DNA of 64,000 bases, taken from Paenibacillus glycanilyticus. Its GTDB lineage: Bacteria; Bacillota; Bacilli; Paenibacillales; Paenibacillaceae. Location: NCBI RefSeq assembly GCF_023715145.1, contig NZ_JAMBNP010000013.1:124001-188000 (forward strand), in the 5' to 3' direction. The notes below the pieces were generated by a model, which did no database searches, was not told the origin of the DNA, and saw nothing but the letters and a program-made list of their open reading frames with translations. The position numbers were made by a program, and so were the translations under genes. Positions 26,080-33,119 of this stretch are shown here, one piece after another (the first letter of the stretch is position 1; every line of letters begins with the position of its first letter).

Positions 26080-26218
26080 ATAGGATCTTCACCCCTTCCA
26101 TCAAAATTGGACACTTTATCCACAATTTCCAACTACACAGTTCCAACACAATCGATTTTCGAAAAACCACACCTCCTCATGATATGTACATGTTCGTTTT
26201 TATAACATTGCATGTTCC

Positions 26219-26247
26219 ATTATATGTGTTATTACCTTTTATGTAAA
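26219..26247 (-). promoter_or_regulatory. sigma-A promoter of the island transporter operon
   Basis: On the minus strand TTTACA (26242-26247) and TATAAT (26219-26224) are 17 bp apart. Transcription would start near 26212 and run through permeases, binding protein, gamma-glutamyltransferase and kinase. Confidence 0.78.
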
Positions 26248-26265
26248 TAACCAAATTCATAATTA

Positions 26266-26279
26266 TGTAAACGCTTTCA
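26266..26279. promoter_or_regulatory. cre site (CcpA operator)
   Basis: TGTAAACGCTTTCA matches the catabolite-responsive element consensus TGWAARCGYTWNCW at every position. It lies about 20 bp upstream of the -35 box of the transporter operon, and points to glucose repression (or, from this upstream position, possibly activation) of the island by CcpA. Confidence 0.83.
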
Positions 26280-26285
26280 TAAATA

Positions 26286-26299
26286 TTTGTTATAACAAA
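26286..26299. promoter_or_regulatory. candidate GntR operator upstream of the transporter operon
   Basis: Perfect 14-bp palindrome TTTGTTATAACAAA. It shares the TTGT-N4-ACAA layout with the site inside the GH4 promoter (27789-27800) and with one upstream of the deacetylase gene (30010-30021). The GntR/UTRA protein encoded at 28026-28751 is the natural candidate to bind it. It lies some 75 bp upstream of the start site, so looping or cooperative binding would be needed for repression. Confidence 0.5.
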
Positions 26300-26323
26300 G
26301 ATTTGAAGCGTTTATTCCGCCCG

Positions 26324-26370
26324 GTCCACGATTATCGACCGCACGAGAAGTGCGGTCGATAATCGTGGAC
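26324..26370. repeat. perfect 21-bp inverted repeat behind the GH4 gene
   Basis: The arm GTCCACGATTATCGACCGCAC (26324-26344) is repeated exactly as its complement after a 5-base loop. It starts about 20 bases after the GH4 stop on the minus strand. No T tract follows, so it is atypical as a terminator although it may protect the GH4 transcript end. Confidence 0.85.
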
Positions 26371-26391
26371 ATGGATAATTCCTCTTCCCTT

Positions 26392-27708
26392 TTATTGAAA
26401 ACGCGGGAGGTAATCCTTGTTGGCGTCAATGATCTCATCCAGCAGTAGTTTGGCCAGCCTCGCGCTGCCAACCAGCGGATGCATCGTCAGCGCCTGCAAG
26501 CCCGCCGAATAATCTCCTTCTGCGGCCGCTTTCACGGTAAGCTCTTCATACGCTTTGACGACTTGCATCAGCCCCCTTATTTGCGGCGAGATCGGCGTAT
26601 TGATTTGAACCGGATGCGCCCCCTGGGAATCGATCACACAATTAACCTCTACGGAAACGTCTTCCGGCAAGAAAGGCAGAACGCCGTTGTTTCGGATGTT
26701 TACCGTTTGAATGTCCTGCTTGTCGTTATAAATGGACGTCATGAGGTTCACGGCCGCTTCGGAATAGTAGGCGCCCCCGCGCTGCTGAAGCTGAGGCGGC
26801 TTGATCGCGAGGTTCGGATCTTTGTACAGCTCGAACAGCTCGGCCTCCACTCTTTTGACGTCGTCGGCGCGGGTTGTACCTTTGTCCAGAAATTTCTTGT
26901 TCATATCTTCAAACACGAGATCCTTCAAATAATAATAACGATGATAGCTGCACGGCAGAGCTCCCATGGACTGCAAAAACTCCGCGTCCCATCCGAAATC
27001 GGGAATGTTCTTCATTGTGAGTCCGCTTGCTCCTGCCGCTTTGTTCAGCACGTCGGCCGTAATATCGATACCGTCTACGACGATACGGGTCGTCCAAGTC
27101 AAATGATTGATGCCTACCATTTCAACGCTTACTTTGGATGCATCCACGCCGCATAGTCTCGCGATCTGCATTCTGGTGCCGATCGGAAGGTTGCACAGCC
27201 CCATCGTGCGGATGCTCGAATATTTGAGCACGGCTTCCGTAACAATCCCCGCCGGATTCGTAAAGTTGATCATATAAGCGTCCGGAGCCAGCTCCTCCAT
27301 CTCTTTGGCGATATCCAAGATGACCGGGATCGTGCGAAGCGCTTTGGCAAAGCCGCCCGCCCCCGTCGTTTCCTGACCGATTAATCCGTATTTGAGCGGA
27401 ATTTTCTCGTCCCGGGAACGGGCGTCCAGCATGCCGATGCGCATTTGGGACGTGACGAAATCCGCGCCTTCGATCGCCTCCCTGCGGTTAAAGGTGGTAT
27501 GAAGCCGAATTGGAACGCCAGCCTTCTCGATCATCCTTCCCGCTAGACTGCCTACCGTCTCCAGCTTGCTTCTTCCCGCCTCGATATCGACCAAATACAA
27601 GTCCCGAACGGGGAATACGCTGTAATTATTAATAAATCCTTCTATCAATTCAGGGGTGTAGGATGATCCCCCGCCCATAACCGCCACTTTCAACTGATCT
27701 TTTTTCAT
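26392..27708 (-). CDS. GH4 family glycosidase, second copy
   Basis: 438-residue NAD+/Mn2+-dependent glycosidase of family 4, paralogue of the gene at 403-1713. Nucleotide-binding motif VMGGGSSYTPEL at residues 10-21, NFTNPAG at 148-154, predicted metal ligands Cys172 (GLCNLP) and His202 (GINHLTW). The ATG at 27708 is preceded by GGAGG; the open frame extends 11 codons upstream without support. It has its own promoter, with an operator-like palindrome inside it, and is divergent from the GntR repressor gene. In this family many members require a 6-phosphate on the sugar, which the kinase of the same island could provide. Confidence 0.9.
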   Translation of the reverse strand: MKKDQLKVAVMGGGSSYTPELIEGFINNYSVFPVRDLYLVDIEAGRSKLETVGSLAGRMIEKAGVPIRLHTTFNRREAIEGADFVTSQMRIGMLDARSRDEKIPLKYGLIGQETTGAGGFAKALRTIPVILDIAKEMEELAPDAYMINFTNPAGIVTEAVLKYSSIRTMGLCNLPIGTRMQIARLCGVDASKVSVEMVGINHLTWTTRIVVDGIDITADVLNKAAGASGLTMKNIPDFGWDAEFLQSMGALPCSYHRYYYLKDLVFEDMNKKFLDKGTTRADDVKRVEAELFELYKDPNLAIKPPQLQQRGGAYYSEAAVNLMTSIYNDKQDIQTVNIRNNGVLPFLPEDVSVEVNCVIDSQGAHPVQINTPISPQIRGLMQVVKAYEELTVKAAAEGDYSAGLQALTMHPLVGSARLAKLLLDEIIDANKDYLPRFQ

Positions 27709-27757
27709 TCGCTTGAAGCCTCCATCATTAAAAGTCGGCAAAACTCGCTCCGCCTAG

Positions 27758-27769
27758 TTGTTATTACTT
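27758..27769. promoter_or_regulatory. second, imperfect operator in the GH4 control region
   Basis: TTGTTATTACTT repeats the first ten bases of the site at 27789-27800, with start positions 31 bp apart, close to three helical turns. It lies just downstream of the predicted GH4 transcription start, so the two sites could be bound together by one repressor oligomer. Confidence 0.45.
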
Positions 27770-27779
27770 TTATAGTTTA

Positions 27780-27808
27780 ATTATAAATTTGTTATTACAA
27801 TTAGTCAA
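27780..27808 (-). promoter_or_regulatory. sigma-A promoter of the second GH4 gene
   Basis: TTGACT (27803-27808) and TATAAT (27780-27785) on the minus strand with a 17-bp spacer, giving a leader of about 65 bases to the GH4 start codon. Confidence 0.85.
27789..27800. promoter_or_regulatory. candidate GntR operator between -35 and -10 of the GH4 promoter
   Basis: TTGTTATTACAA has inverted arms TTGT/ACAA and fills the spacer of the GH4 promoter, the classic position for a repressor. The adjacent divergent gene encodes a GntR/UTRA regulator, which suggests direct repression relieved by a sugar phosphate. Confidence 0.62.
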
Positions 27809-28025
27809 TCCAATTGATCCCATTTTTTTAGCGGCAGTCGTTTTGAATATGCGATTTCAAGGGCATTATCAAGCGGGCGAAGGACGTTTTCGCATGACGG
27901 CTCTGGTATTCATAGGCGAAGTATACATTCTTTACTTTCGAAGTTCTGACGGATATGTTATTATGAATACCTCTCCATTATCATTTGTACTTATGGATCC
28001 AAAAGAAATATTGAGGAGTATCGAT

Positions 28026-28751
28026 ATGTCTACAAGCAAATATGCCATTGTGAAGCAGAAACTGCTGGATTCCATTAAATCCGGCCATTATCAACCTGGA
28101 GAACAACTGCCGACGGAGGATGAATTGTGCAAAATGTACAACGTCAGCCGGACGACGATCCGTCAGGCGCTTCAGCAGTTGGAATTGGAAGGCCGTATCA
28201 ATAAGATACAAGGCAGGGGGACGTTTATTTCGACATCCAAATCGGAAATCGTTCATCATATGCTCGCTCCGATCGTCAGCTTTTCCGATCACATGGAAGA
28301 ATTGGGCCGCCGTTCGGAGACCCGGATTTTGGAGGCTTCCGTCATACCGGCCGTGCATCCTTTTCAACTGCATCTTGATATTCCGGAGCAATCGCCCGTC
28401 ACGAAATTGGTCCGGCTCCGCCTGGCGGACGATCAGCCGGTCGCTCATGAAACCATCTATCTGCCTTGGTCCCTCGCTCCGGGTCTCTCGAACGAGAAGG
28501 AAATCGGGTCGTTATTTAAGCTGCTGCAGGATAAATACGGTCACCGTATCGATCGTTCCGTCGATACGCTGAAGCCGGTCATCGCGGACGAAGAGATCGC
28601 GAAGCTGCTCAATATTGAGCCGGGCTCCCCTTCCATTCACATCGAAACCATTTCGTTCCTGCAGGATAATACACCAATTGAATACAGCGAAAGCATATTT
28701 AGCACCGAAATGTCCCATTTCGTCATTGAGCGCAAATATGATCATATATAG
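28026..28751 (+). CDS. GntR-family repressor with UTRA effector domain
   Basis: 241-residue regulator of the HutC/NagR (GntR) type. The winged helix-turn-helix covers about residues 1-70 (GEQLPTEDELCKMYNVSRTT, then the GRINKIQGRGTFIS wing). The UTRA ligand-binding domain covers about 90-240, a fold that usually senses sugar phosphates or similar small metabolites. The ATG at 28026 follows TTGAGGAG; the open frame runs 79 codons further upstream, but that part has no family resemblance and crosses the promoter region. It is divergent from the GH4 gene. Operator-like palindromes TTGT-N4-ACAA occur in front of three island transcription units, so it is the likely local repressor. Confidence 0.9.
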   Translation: MSTSKYAIVKQKLLDSIKSGHYQPGEQLPTEDELCKMYNVSRTTIRQALQQLELEGRINKIQGRGTFISTSKSEIVHHMLAPIVSFSDHMEELGRRSETRILEASVIPAVHPFQLHLDIPEQSPVTKLVRLRLADDQPVAHETIYLPWSLAPGLSNEKEIGSLFKLLQDKYGHRIDRSVDTLKPVIADEEIAKLLNIEPGSPSIHIETISFLQDNTPIEYSESIFSTEMSHFVIERKYDHI

Positions 28752-28796
28752 AAAAGGAGCTTGAAAAGGCTCTAGATCGCAATATTGTTTTGCCGC

Positions 28797-29915
28797 CTAC
28801 CTGACGCCGAAGCGCAGCGCCGCCTCCGAATCGGGGACGAGCTCCGATTTGAAGCCGAGCTGACGGCACATTTCACTCATTCTCCGAATATCTCTTACCG
28901 CTTCGATCCGGACGCAGCCGAAACGTTTCGCAGTTTGGACGGCCCAGCGAAGAAGATAAACCAGCGTATCGGCCTGCGCTTCTTTTGCGTCATAATCCAT
29001 TAAGACAAGTTTGTCGCCGTCGACGCCCGCCCTTACGTAACCCCAGTAAGCATCCATGAAACGGCGGGCAGACAACAGCTCGCGCTTCTCCGTAATTGCA
29101 CCCCAGTTCAGCGGCGTTCTCAAATGCTCATACCAATCGCGTTCGCGCGTATGCGCGAACGTAAATTGAGGCGCACGCCAATCCGCCGATTCATGGGCCA
29201 GCCTGAGCAGCGCCTCATCGCTTGATACCGGCTCCCAGTTATCGGCGGGATAGTCCGGTTCTGCCGGAACGTCAATAACCAGCTTCCATGCGCGGAAGCT
29301 TATCTTCCTCCCCAAAGCTTTGAGCATTTCGGGAATTCCGACGGGATCCAGTCCTCTTTCGTGCGCTTTGCGCAGCAATATTTTAAGCGCTGCAGGCGTT
29401 CCGAGCGCAATATCGTTGCAATGTTGGACGACGATGGTTCCGCTCCGGAGCAGCGGCTCGATCCGCAAGACAATACTCTCGGCCGATATGCCCGCCCAAT
29501 CCCCGGAGTCTTCCCCCTCCACATTCGTATAACCCCATTCGGCAAGCCAAGCAAGGTTTTCCGGCATAAAGGAACGGTAGGGAAACCGCATAAAGGCAGG
29601 GCACGGCTGTCCCGCAGCATCCTGATAGGCGAGCTCGGTCAGCTTTAATTCTTCGAAGAACACATGCCTTGGAATTTGAGCCATGCGGCGGTGATGATAA
29701 GAATGCGGGGCAAGGACATGACCGCGGGCAAGGATCGTCCTGACCTGATCCGGATGGCGATCGATCCACTCTCCGGTGAAGAAAAACGTGCCTGTCGCCC
29801 CGCCCTGTTCCAAAATGTCCAGCCAAAGCTCGATCGGGTAACGGTGCGGTCCATCGTCGAATGTAAATGCGCATAGCCCTTGATCCGGATCTCCTTGAAC
29901 GATCAAATTATCCAT
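28797..29915 (-). CDS. NodB-type polysaccharide deacetylase with C-terminal GNAT-like domain
   Basis: 372-residue protein without a signal peptide. Residues 1-210 form a carbohydrate esterase 4 (NodB) domain: FTFDDGPH carries the catalytic and metal Asp pair, HSYHH the metal His pair, RFPYR the conserved Arg, and IVVQHCND the late His. Residues about 230-372 are different and end in LLRWAVQTAKRFGCVRIEAV and MCRQLGFKSE, which looks like the acetyl-CoA-binding and last strands of a GNAT acetyltransferase. A cytoplasmic deacetylase fused to a possible acetyltransferase is unusual. It has its own strong promoter and an operator-like site upstream, so it probably belongs to the GntR-controlled set acting on imported amino sugars. 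Confidence 0.8.
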   Translation of the reverse strand: MDNLIVQGDPDQGLCAFTFDDGPHRYPIELWLDILEQGGATGTFFFTGEWIDRHPDQVRTILARGHVLAPHSYHHRRMAQIPRHVFFEELKLTELAYQDAAGQPCPAFMRFPYRSFMPENLAWLAEWGYTNVEGEDSGDWAGISAESIVLRIEPLLRSGTIVVQHCNDIALGTPAALKILLRKAHERGLDPVGIPEMLKALGRKISFRAWKLVIDVPAEPDYPADNWEPVSSDEALLRLAHESADWRAPQFTFAHTRERDWYEHLRTPLNWGAITEKRELLSARRFMDAYWGYVRAGVDGDKLVLMDYDAKEAQADTLVYLLRWAVQTAKRFGCVRIEAVRDIRRMSEMCRQLGFKSELVPDSEAALRFGVR

Positions 29916-29950
29916 TACGATTCCCCTTCTCTAATCCGATTGTAAGCCTC

Positions 29951-29979
29951 ATTATAATAACCACATTAACTCCAGTCAA
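29951..29979 (-). promoter_or_regulatory. sigma-A promoter of the deacetylase-GNAT gene
   Basis: TTGACT (29974-29979) and TATAAT (29951-29956) on the minus strand with a 17-bp spacer. The leader is about 30 bases long, with an AAGGGG box before the ATG. Confidence 0.85.
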
Positions 29980-30009
29980 TGGTAATGATGATTCCTATTT
30001 AATTATATT

Positions 30010-30021
30010 TTGTAGTAACAA
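30010..30021. promoter_or_regulatory. candidate GntR operator upstream of the deacetylase gene
   Basis: TTGTAGTAACAA, same TTGT-N4-ACAA layout as 27789-27800 and 26287-26298. It lies about 30 bp upstream of the -35 box, and the AT-rich setting makes a chance match possible. Confidence 0.42.
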
Positions 30022-30337
30022 ATAAACATAAAAATCCCCCCATTTGCTGTCAATGGGAGAATGAGGAAATCCAATACATTTCACTGCTGCAGTTCTGATT
30101 TCAAATTCGTTCAATAACAAAATGGCAGAATCACCGAATTCCAAGGCGCGATGGGGACGCTGAACGAATCGGCCTTGAGGCCCGACAAAGGAATCTCCGT
30201 AATGCCTAATCCACCTACAGTGAACTTCTCCCATCTATGCAGTCGAAACATGCAAAGGTCGACATCCCCCTTTACCACATACCCAAAATTTCTTGGTTTA
30301 ACTTGAAATCGTCAATCCGTTCTTTGATTTTGGTCAT
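30022..30337. other. unassigned stretch behind guaA
   Basis: No recognisable gene. On the minus strand two overlapping frames stay open: a 79-codon frame ending at 29995, and a second frame without a good start that reads TVGGLGITEIPLSG. A 21-codon frame (30272-30337) begins MTKIKERIDDFKLN directly behind an AAGGGAG box that lies in the hairpin at 30338-30391. These may be debris of a mobile element, but I see no transposase signature or terminal repeats. Confidence 0.4.
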
Positions 30338-30391
30338 AAAAATTACTCCCTTCTATTTGCTAAACAACGCAAATAAAAGAGAGTAATTTTT
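30338..30391 (-). terminator. hairpin about 100 bases after guaA, likely its terminator
   Basis: 23-bp arms with only two mismatches, which become G-U pairs in the minus-strand RNA, and an 8-base loop. The arms end in an A tract and a T tract as in AT-rich intrinsic terminators. It lies 104 bases past the guaA stop. The downstream arm also contains AAGGGAG spaced for the ATG at 30337, so it could alternatively mask a ribosome-binding site. Confidence 0.65.
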
Positions 30392-30495
30392 TGAACTCTA
30401 TTGTTGCAGTGTACTTAAGACTCCAATTTCCTAAACGCTGGAAACCCTTATTTATCAAGGCTTCCAAGCGATTTATAAGATTGAATTTCTTCCGC

Positions 30496-32031
30496 CTATT
30501 CCCACTCGATCGTAGCCGGTGGCTTCGAAGTTACGTCGTACACGATACGGTTAACGTTGTCGACTTCGTTAACGATACGAACGGAGATTTTCTCGAGAAC
30601 ATCCCAAGGGATGCGAGCCCAGTCGGCTGTCATGCCGTCGATGGACGTTACCGCGCGGATGCCGACCGTGTACGAATACGTACGAGCATCACCCATAACG
30701 CCAACGGACTTCATGCCAGGCAGAGCCGTGAAGTACTGCCAGATCTCGCGGTCTAGACCGGCTTTTGCGATCTCTTCGCGCAGTATCGCATCGGATTCGC
30801 GAACGATGTGCAGCTTGTCTTCTGTTACTTCGCCCAGCACGCGGATCGCAAGACCCGGACCCGGGAACGGTTGACGCCATACGATCTCAGCAGGCAGACC
30901 GCATTCTTCGCCGACTTTGCGAACTTCGTCTTTGAACAATGCTTTAAGAGGCTCAACCAGCTTGAACTTGATGTCTTCAGGCAATCCGCCTACGTTGTGG
31001 TGGGATTTGATCGTTTGAGCCGTAGCCGTACCGCTCTCTACGATATCCGTGTAAAGCGTGCCTTGCGCCAGGAATTCGAAGTCGTCAAACTTCGCGGATT
31101 CTTCTTGGAATACATAGATGAATTCGTTGCCGATGATTTTGCGTTTTTGCTCGGGATCGTCTACGCCCGCCAATTTGCTCATGAAGCGGTCACGCGCATC
31201 AATCTTCACAACCTTCATGTCGAACTTGCCAACGAAGGTATCCATTACGCCTTCTGCTTCGCCTTTGCGCAGCAGACCATGGTCGATGAACATACAAGTC
31301 AGTTGATCGCCGATTGCTTTGTGAAGCAGGATCGCTACAACGGAAGAATCAACGCCGCCGGACAAGGCGCAAAGTACTTTTTTGTCGCCAACTTCGTTAC
31401 GAATTTCTTGGAGCGTATCTTCGATGAACGATTCCATCGTCCAGTTGCCTTCGCATCCGCAGATGTTGTACAGGAAGTTGTGAATCATTTCGTTGCCATA
31501 CACGGAGTGACGAACCTCCGGATGGAATTGTACCGCGTAGAATTTGCGATCAGGATGGCTCATTGCAGCGATTGGCGCATGCTCGGTGCTTGCGTCGACG
31601 CGGAAGCCCGCAGGCGGCTCGACTACAAGATCGCTATGGCTCATCCATACCGTTTGACGCGCTTCCAGGCCTTGTGCCAGATGGCTGCCTTCCGCAAAGT
31701 CAACTTCTGCTTTACCGTACTCGCGTTTGCCAGCGCGCTCCACTTTGCCTTCGAGCTGATGCGACATCAGCTGCATGCCGTAGCAAATACCAAAGATTGG
31801 AATGCCCAGATCATAGATTGCCGGATCAACCAGCGGGGATTTCTCTTCATATACGCTTGCCGGTCCTCCCGAGAATACGATGCCTTTCGGCTGCAATTCG
31901 CGGATCCGTTCCACCGACGTGTTAAATGGCAGCAGTTCGCTGTAAACGCCCAAATCGCGGATGCGGCGTGCGATCAGCTGATTGTACTGTCCCCCAAAGT
32001 CGAGAACAATGATAATTTCATTCTTGTTCAT
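30496..32031 (-). CDS. guaA: GMP synthase (glutamine-hydrolysing)
   Basis: 511-residue enzyme that converts XMP to GMP using glutamine and ATP, the last step of guanine nucleotide synthesis. The class I glutamine amidotransferase domain (about 1-195) has Cys83 in GICYGMQLM and His in QFHPEVRHS. The PP-loop ATP pyrophosphatase motif SGGVDSSV is near residue 225. The C-terminal dimerisation domain ends in TSKPPATIEWE. GGGAGG precedes the ATG, and a sigma-A promoter lies about 35 bases upstream. Upstream lie a NodB lipoprotein gene and the transglutaminase/DUF58/MoxR group, as in B. subtilis where yeaC-yeaD-yebA precede guaA. Two diverged pieces of guaA occur at 17153-17266 and 19621-19686. Confidence 0.97.
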   Translation of the reverse strand: MNKNEIIIVLDFGGQYNQLIARRIRDLGVYSELLPFNTSVERIRELQPKGIVFSGGPASVYEEKSPLVDPAIYDLGIPIFGICYGMQLMSHQLEGKVERAGKREYGKAEVDFAEGSHLAQGLEARQTVWMSHSDLVVEPPAGFRVDASTEHAPIAAMSHPDRKFYAVQFHPEVRHSVYGNEMIHNFLYNICGCEGNWTMESFIEDTLQEIRNEVGDKKVLCALSGGVDSSVVAILLHKAIGDQLTCMFIDHGLLRKGEAEGVMDTFVGKFDMKVVKIDARDRFMSKLAGVDDPEQKRKIIGNEFIYVFQEESAKFDDFEFLAQGTLYTDIVESGTATAQTIKSHHNVGGLPEDIKFKLVEPLKALFKDEVRKVGEECGLPAEIVWRQPFPGPGLAIRVLGEVTEDKLHIVRESDAILREEIAKAGLDREIWQYFTALPGMKSVGVMGDARTYSYTVGIRAVTSIDGMTADWARIPWDVLEKISVRIVNEVDNVNRIVYDVTSKPPATIEWE

Positions 32032-32059
32032 TACCGAGCCTCCCTCAATTAATGTAGTA

Positions 32060-32089
32060 ATTATATATATAGCCCTTTGGACGAGTCAA
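32060..32089 (-). promoter_or_regulatory. sigma-A promoter of guaA
   Basis: TTGACT (32084-32089) and TATAAT (32060-32065) on the minus strand with an 18-bp spacer. The leader to the guaA ATG is only about 20 bases, so no riboswitch fits in front of guaA itself. Confidence 0.8.
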
Positions 32090-32135
32090 GGCAGGAAGCA
32101 GAGGAAAGCTCGATTTCTGTCGACTTATCGGGGCT

Positions 32136-33008
32136 TTATTTCAAATGGATAAGATCGGGCACGGTAACAAGTTCCATGTTCTTCGCCTTCAGCTTGGCGA
32201 TCACCCGTCCAAGAGCTTCCACGCTCCCCGTCAGATCTTCGCCCTCCCCGCCCGCCGAATGCTGCAAAATAATGCTGCCGTTCTTGGTTGCGTTCATAAT
32301 ATTGGCGTAGACCTCTTCGGCTTTCAGCCCTTTCCAATCCAGGGAATCCACGTTCCAGTTAATGATTTTTTTCTCCATGCTGGCCAGCCAATTGATCTGA
32401 TCCTCCGTCACCCCCCCGTAAGGCGGTCTTACGAGCGAAGGAAGGTAACCGATATAGGTCTTGATGAGCTTATCGGTTGCGTTGATTTCGTCTCTGAAGT
32501 CCTCATCGGACAGCTTCAAAAAATTCGGATGGCTGTAGGAATGGTTGCCGACGGCATGCCCTTCGTTCAAGATCCGCTGAAAAATCTCCGGGTTCGCTTC
32601 GATCCGGTTGCCCACGACAAAAAAGGTCGCTTTGACGCCGGCTTTTTTGAGGACATCCAGTACCAGCGGGGTAAACGTCTCATCCGGACCGTCATCGAAG
32701 GTCAGCGCCACCCGCTTCTCCTTGGAATCGCCCTCCAGCAAAAACGTGCTTCTATACTTCTCGCGCAGCTCTGCAAGCGTTAGAGGCTCTTCCTTGCGGA
32801 CCGCCTTCTCCGAGCCGTCTACCAGCTCAGGCGTATCGTCATCCCCGTCTTCCTGAATTCGGATCGGCACTCCTTCATCGGAATAAGCATTAGGCTGGGG
32901 CTGTGCTTCCTTGCCCTCATTCTGCGCCGCGCCCGAATGACTGCCGCAGCCTGCTGACGCAAGCGCAAGCATGCCGGCTATAAGCACAACGGCTAACCCT
33001 CTAAACAT
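32136..33008 (-). CDS. polysaccharide deacetylase lipoprotein (NodB/CE4)
   Basis: 290-residue surface lipoprotein: the signal peptide ends at the lipobox SAGC (Cys21). A spacer of about 70 residues precedes the NodB domain (about 98-290), which has the motifs LTFDDGPDE, GNHSYSHPN, RPPYGG and a C-terminal ILQHSAGGE block. All catalytic positions of carbohydrate esterase 4 are present. Likely substrates are peptidoglycan GlcNAc/MurNAc or chitooligosaccharides at the wall. A GGAGG box lies 7 bases before the ATG. It stands just upstream of guaA in the same direction but is separated from it by the guaA promoter. Confidence 0.9.
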   Translation of the reverse strand: MFRGLAVVLIAGMLALASAGCGSHSGAAQNEGKEAQPQPNAYSDEGVPIRIQEDGDDDTPELVDGSEKAVRKEEPLTLAELREKYRSTFLLEGDSKEKRVALTFDDGPDETFTPLVLDVLKKAGVKATFFVVGNRIEANPEIFQRILNEGHAVGNHSYSHPNFLKLSDEDFRDEINATDKLIKTYIGYLPSLVRPPYGGVTEDQINWLASMEKKIINWNVDSLDWKGLKAEEVYANIMNATKNGSIILQHSAGGEGEDLTGSVEALGRVIAKLKAKNMELVTVPDLIHLK

Positions 33009-33119
33009 GGTAAATCCTCCTTCTGCGCATAGTCATGTCGTAGTTTTCCATTTTATTAGAATGGCAATTGGCGGAAAGTCTATTCATAAAGGCGGCCAAC
33101 AGCCTCTTCCGCTTGCATT

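Noticed and set aside
27789..28025. N-terminal extension of the GntR regulator
   Set aside because: The extra 79 codons cross the divergent promoter and operator and have no helix-turn-helix character, while the ATG at 28026 has an ideal ribosome-binding site.
29995..30234. C-terminal remnant of an IS3-type transposase
   Set aside because: A short QRPHRAL-like stretch looked suggestive, but no DDE block, no terminal inverted repeats and no continuation in other frames could be found.
30808..32052. 414-codon open frame antisense to guaA
   Set aside because: The sense strand encodes an unmistakable GMP synthase; the antisense frame has no recognisable domain or start signal.
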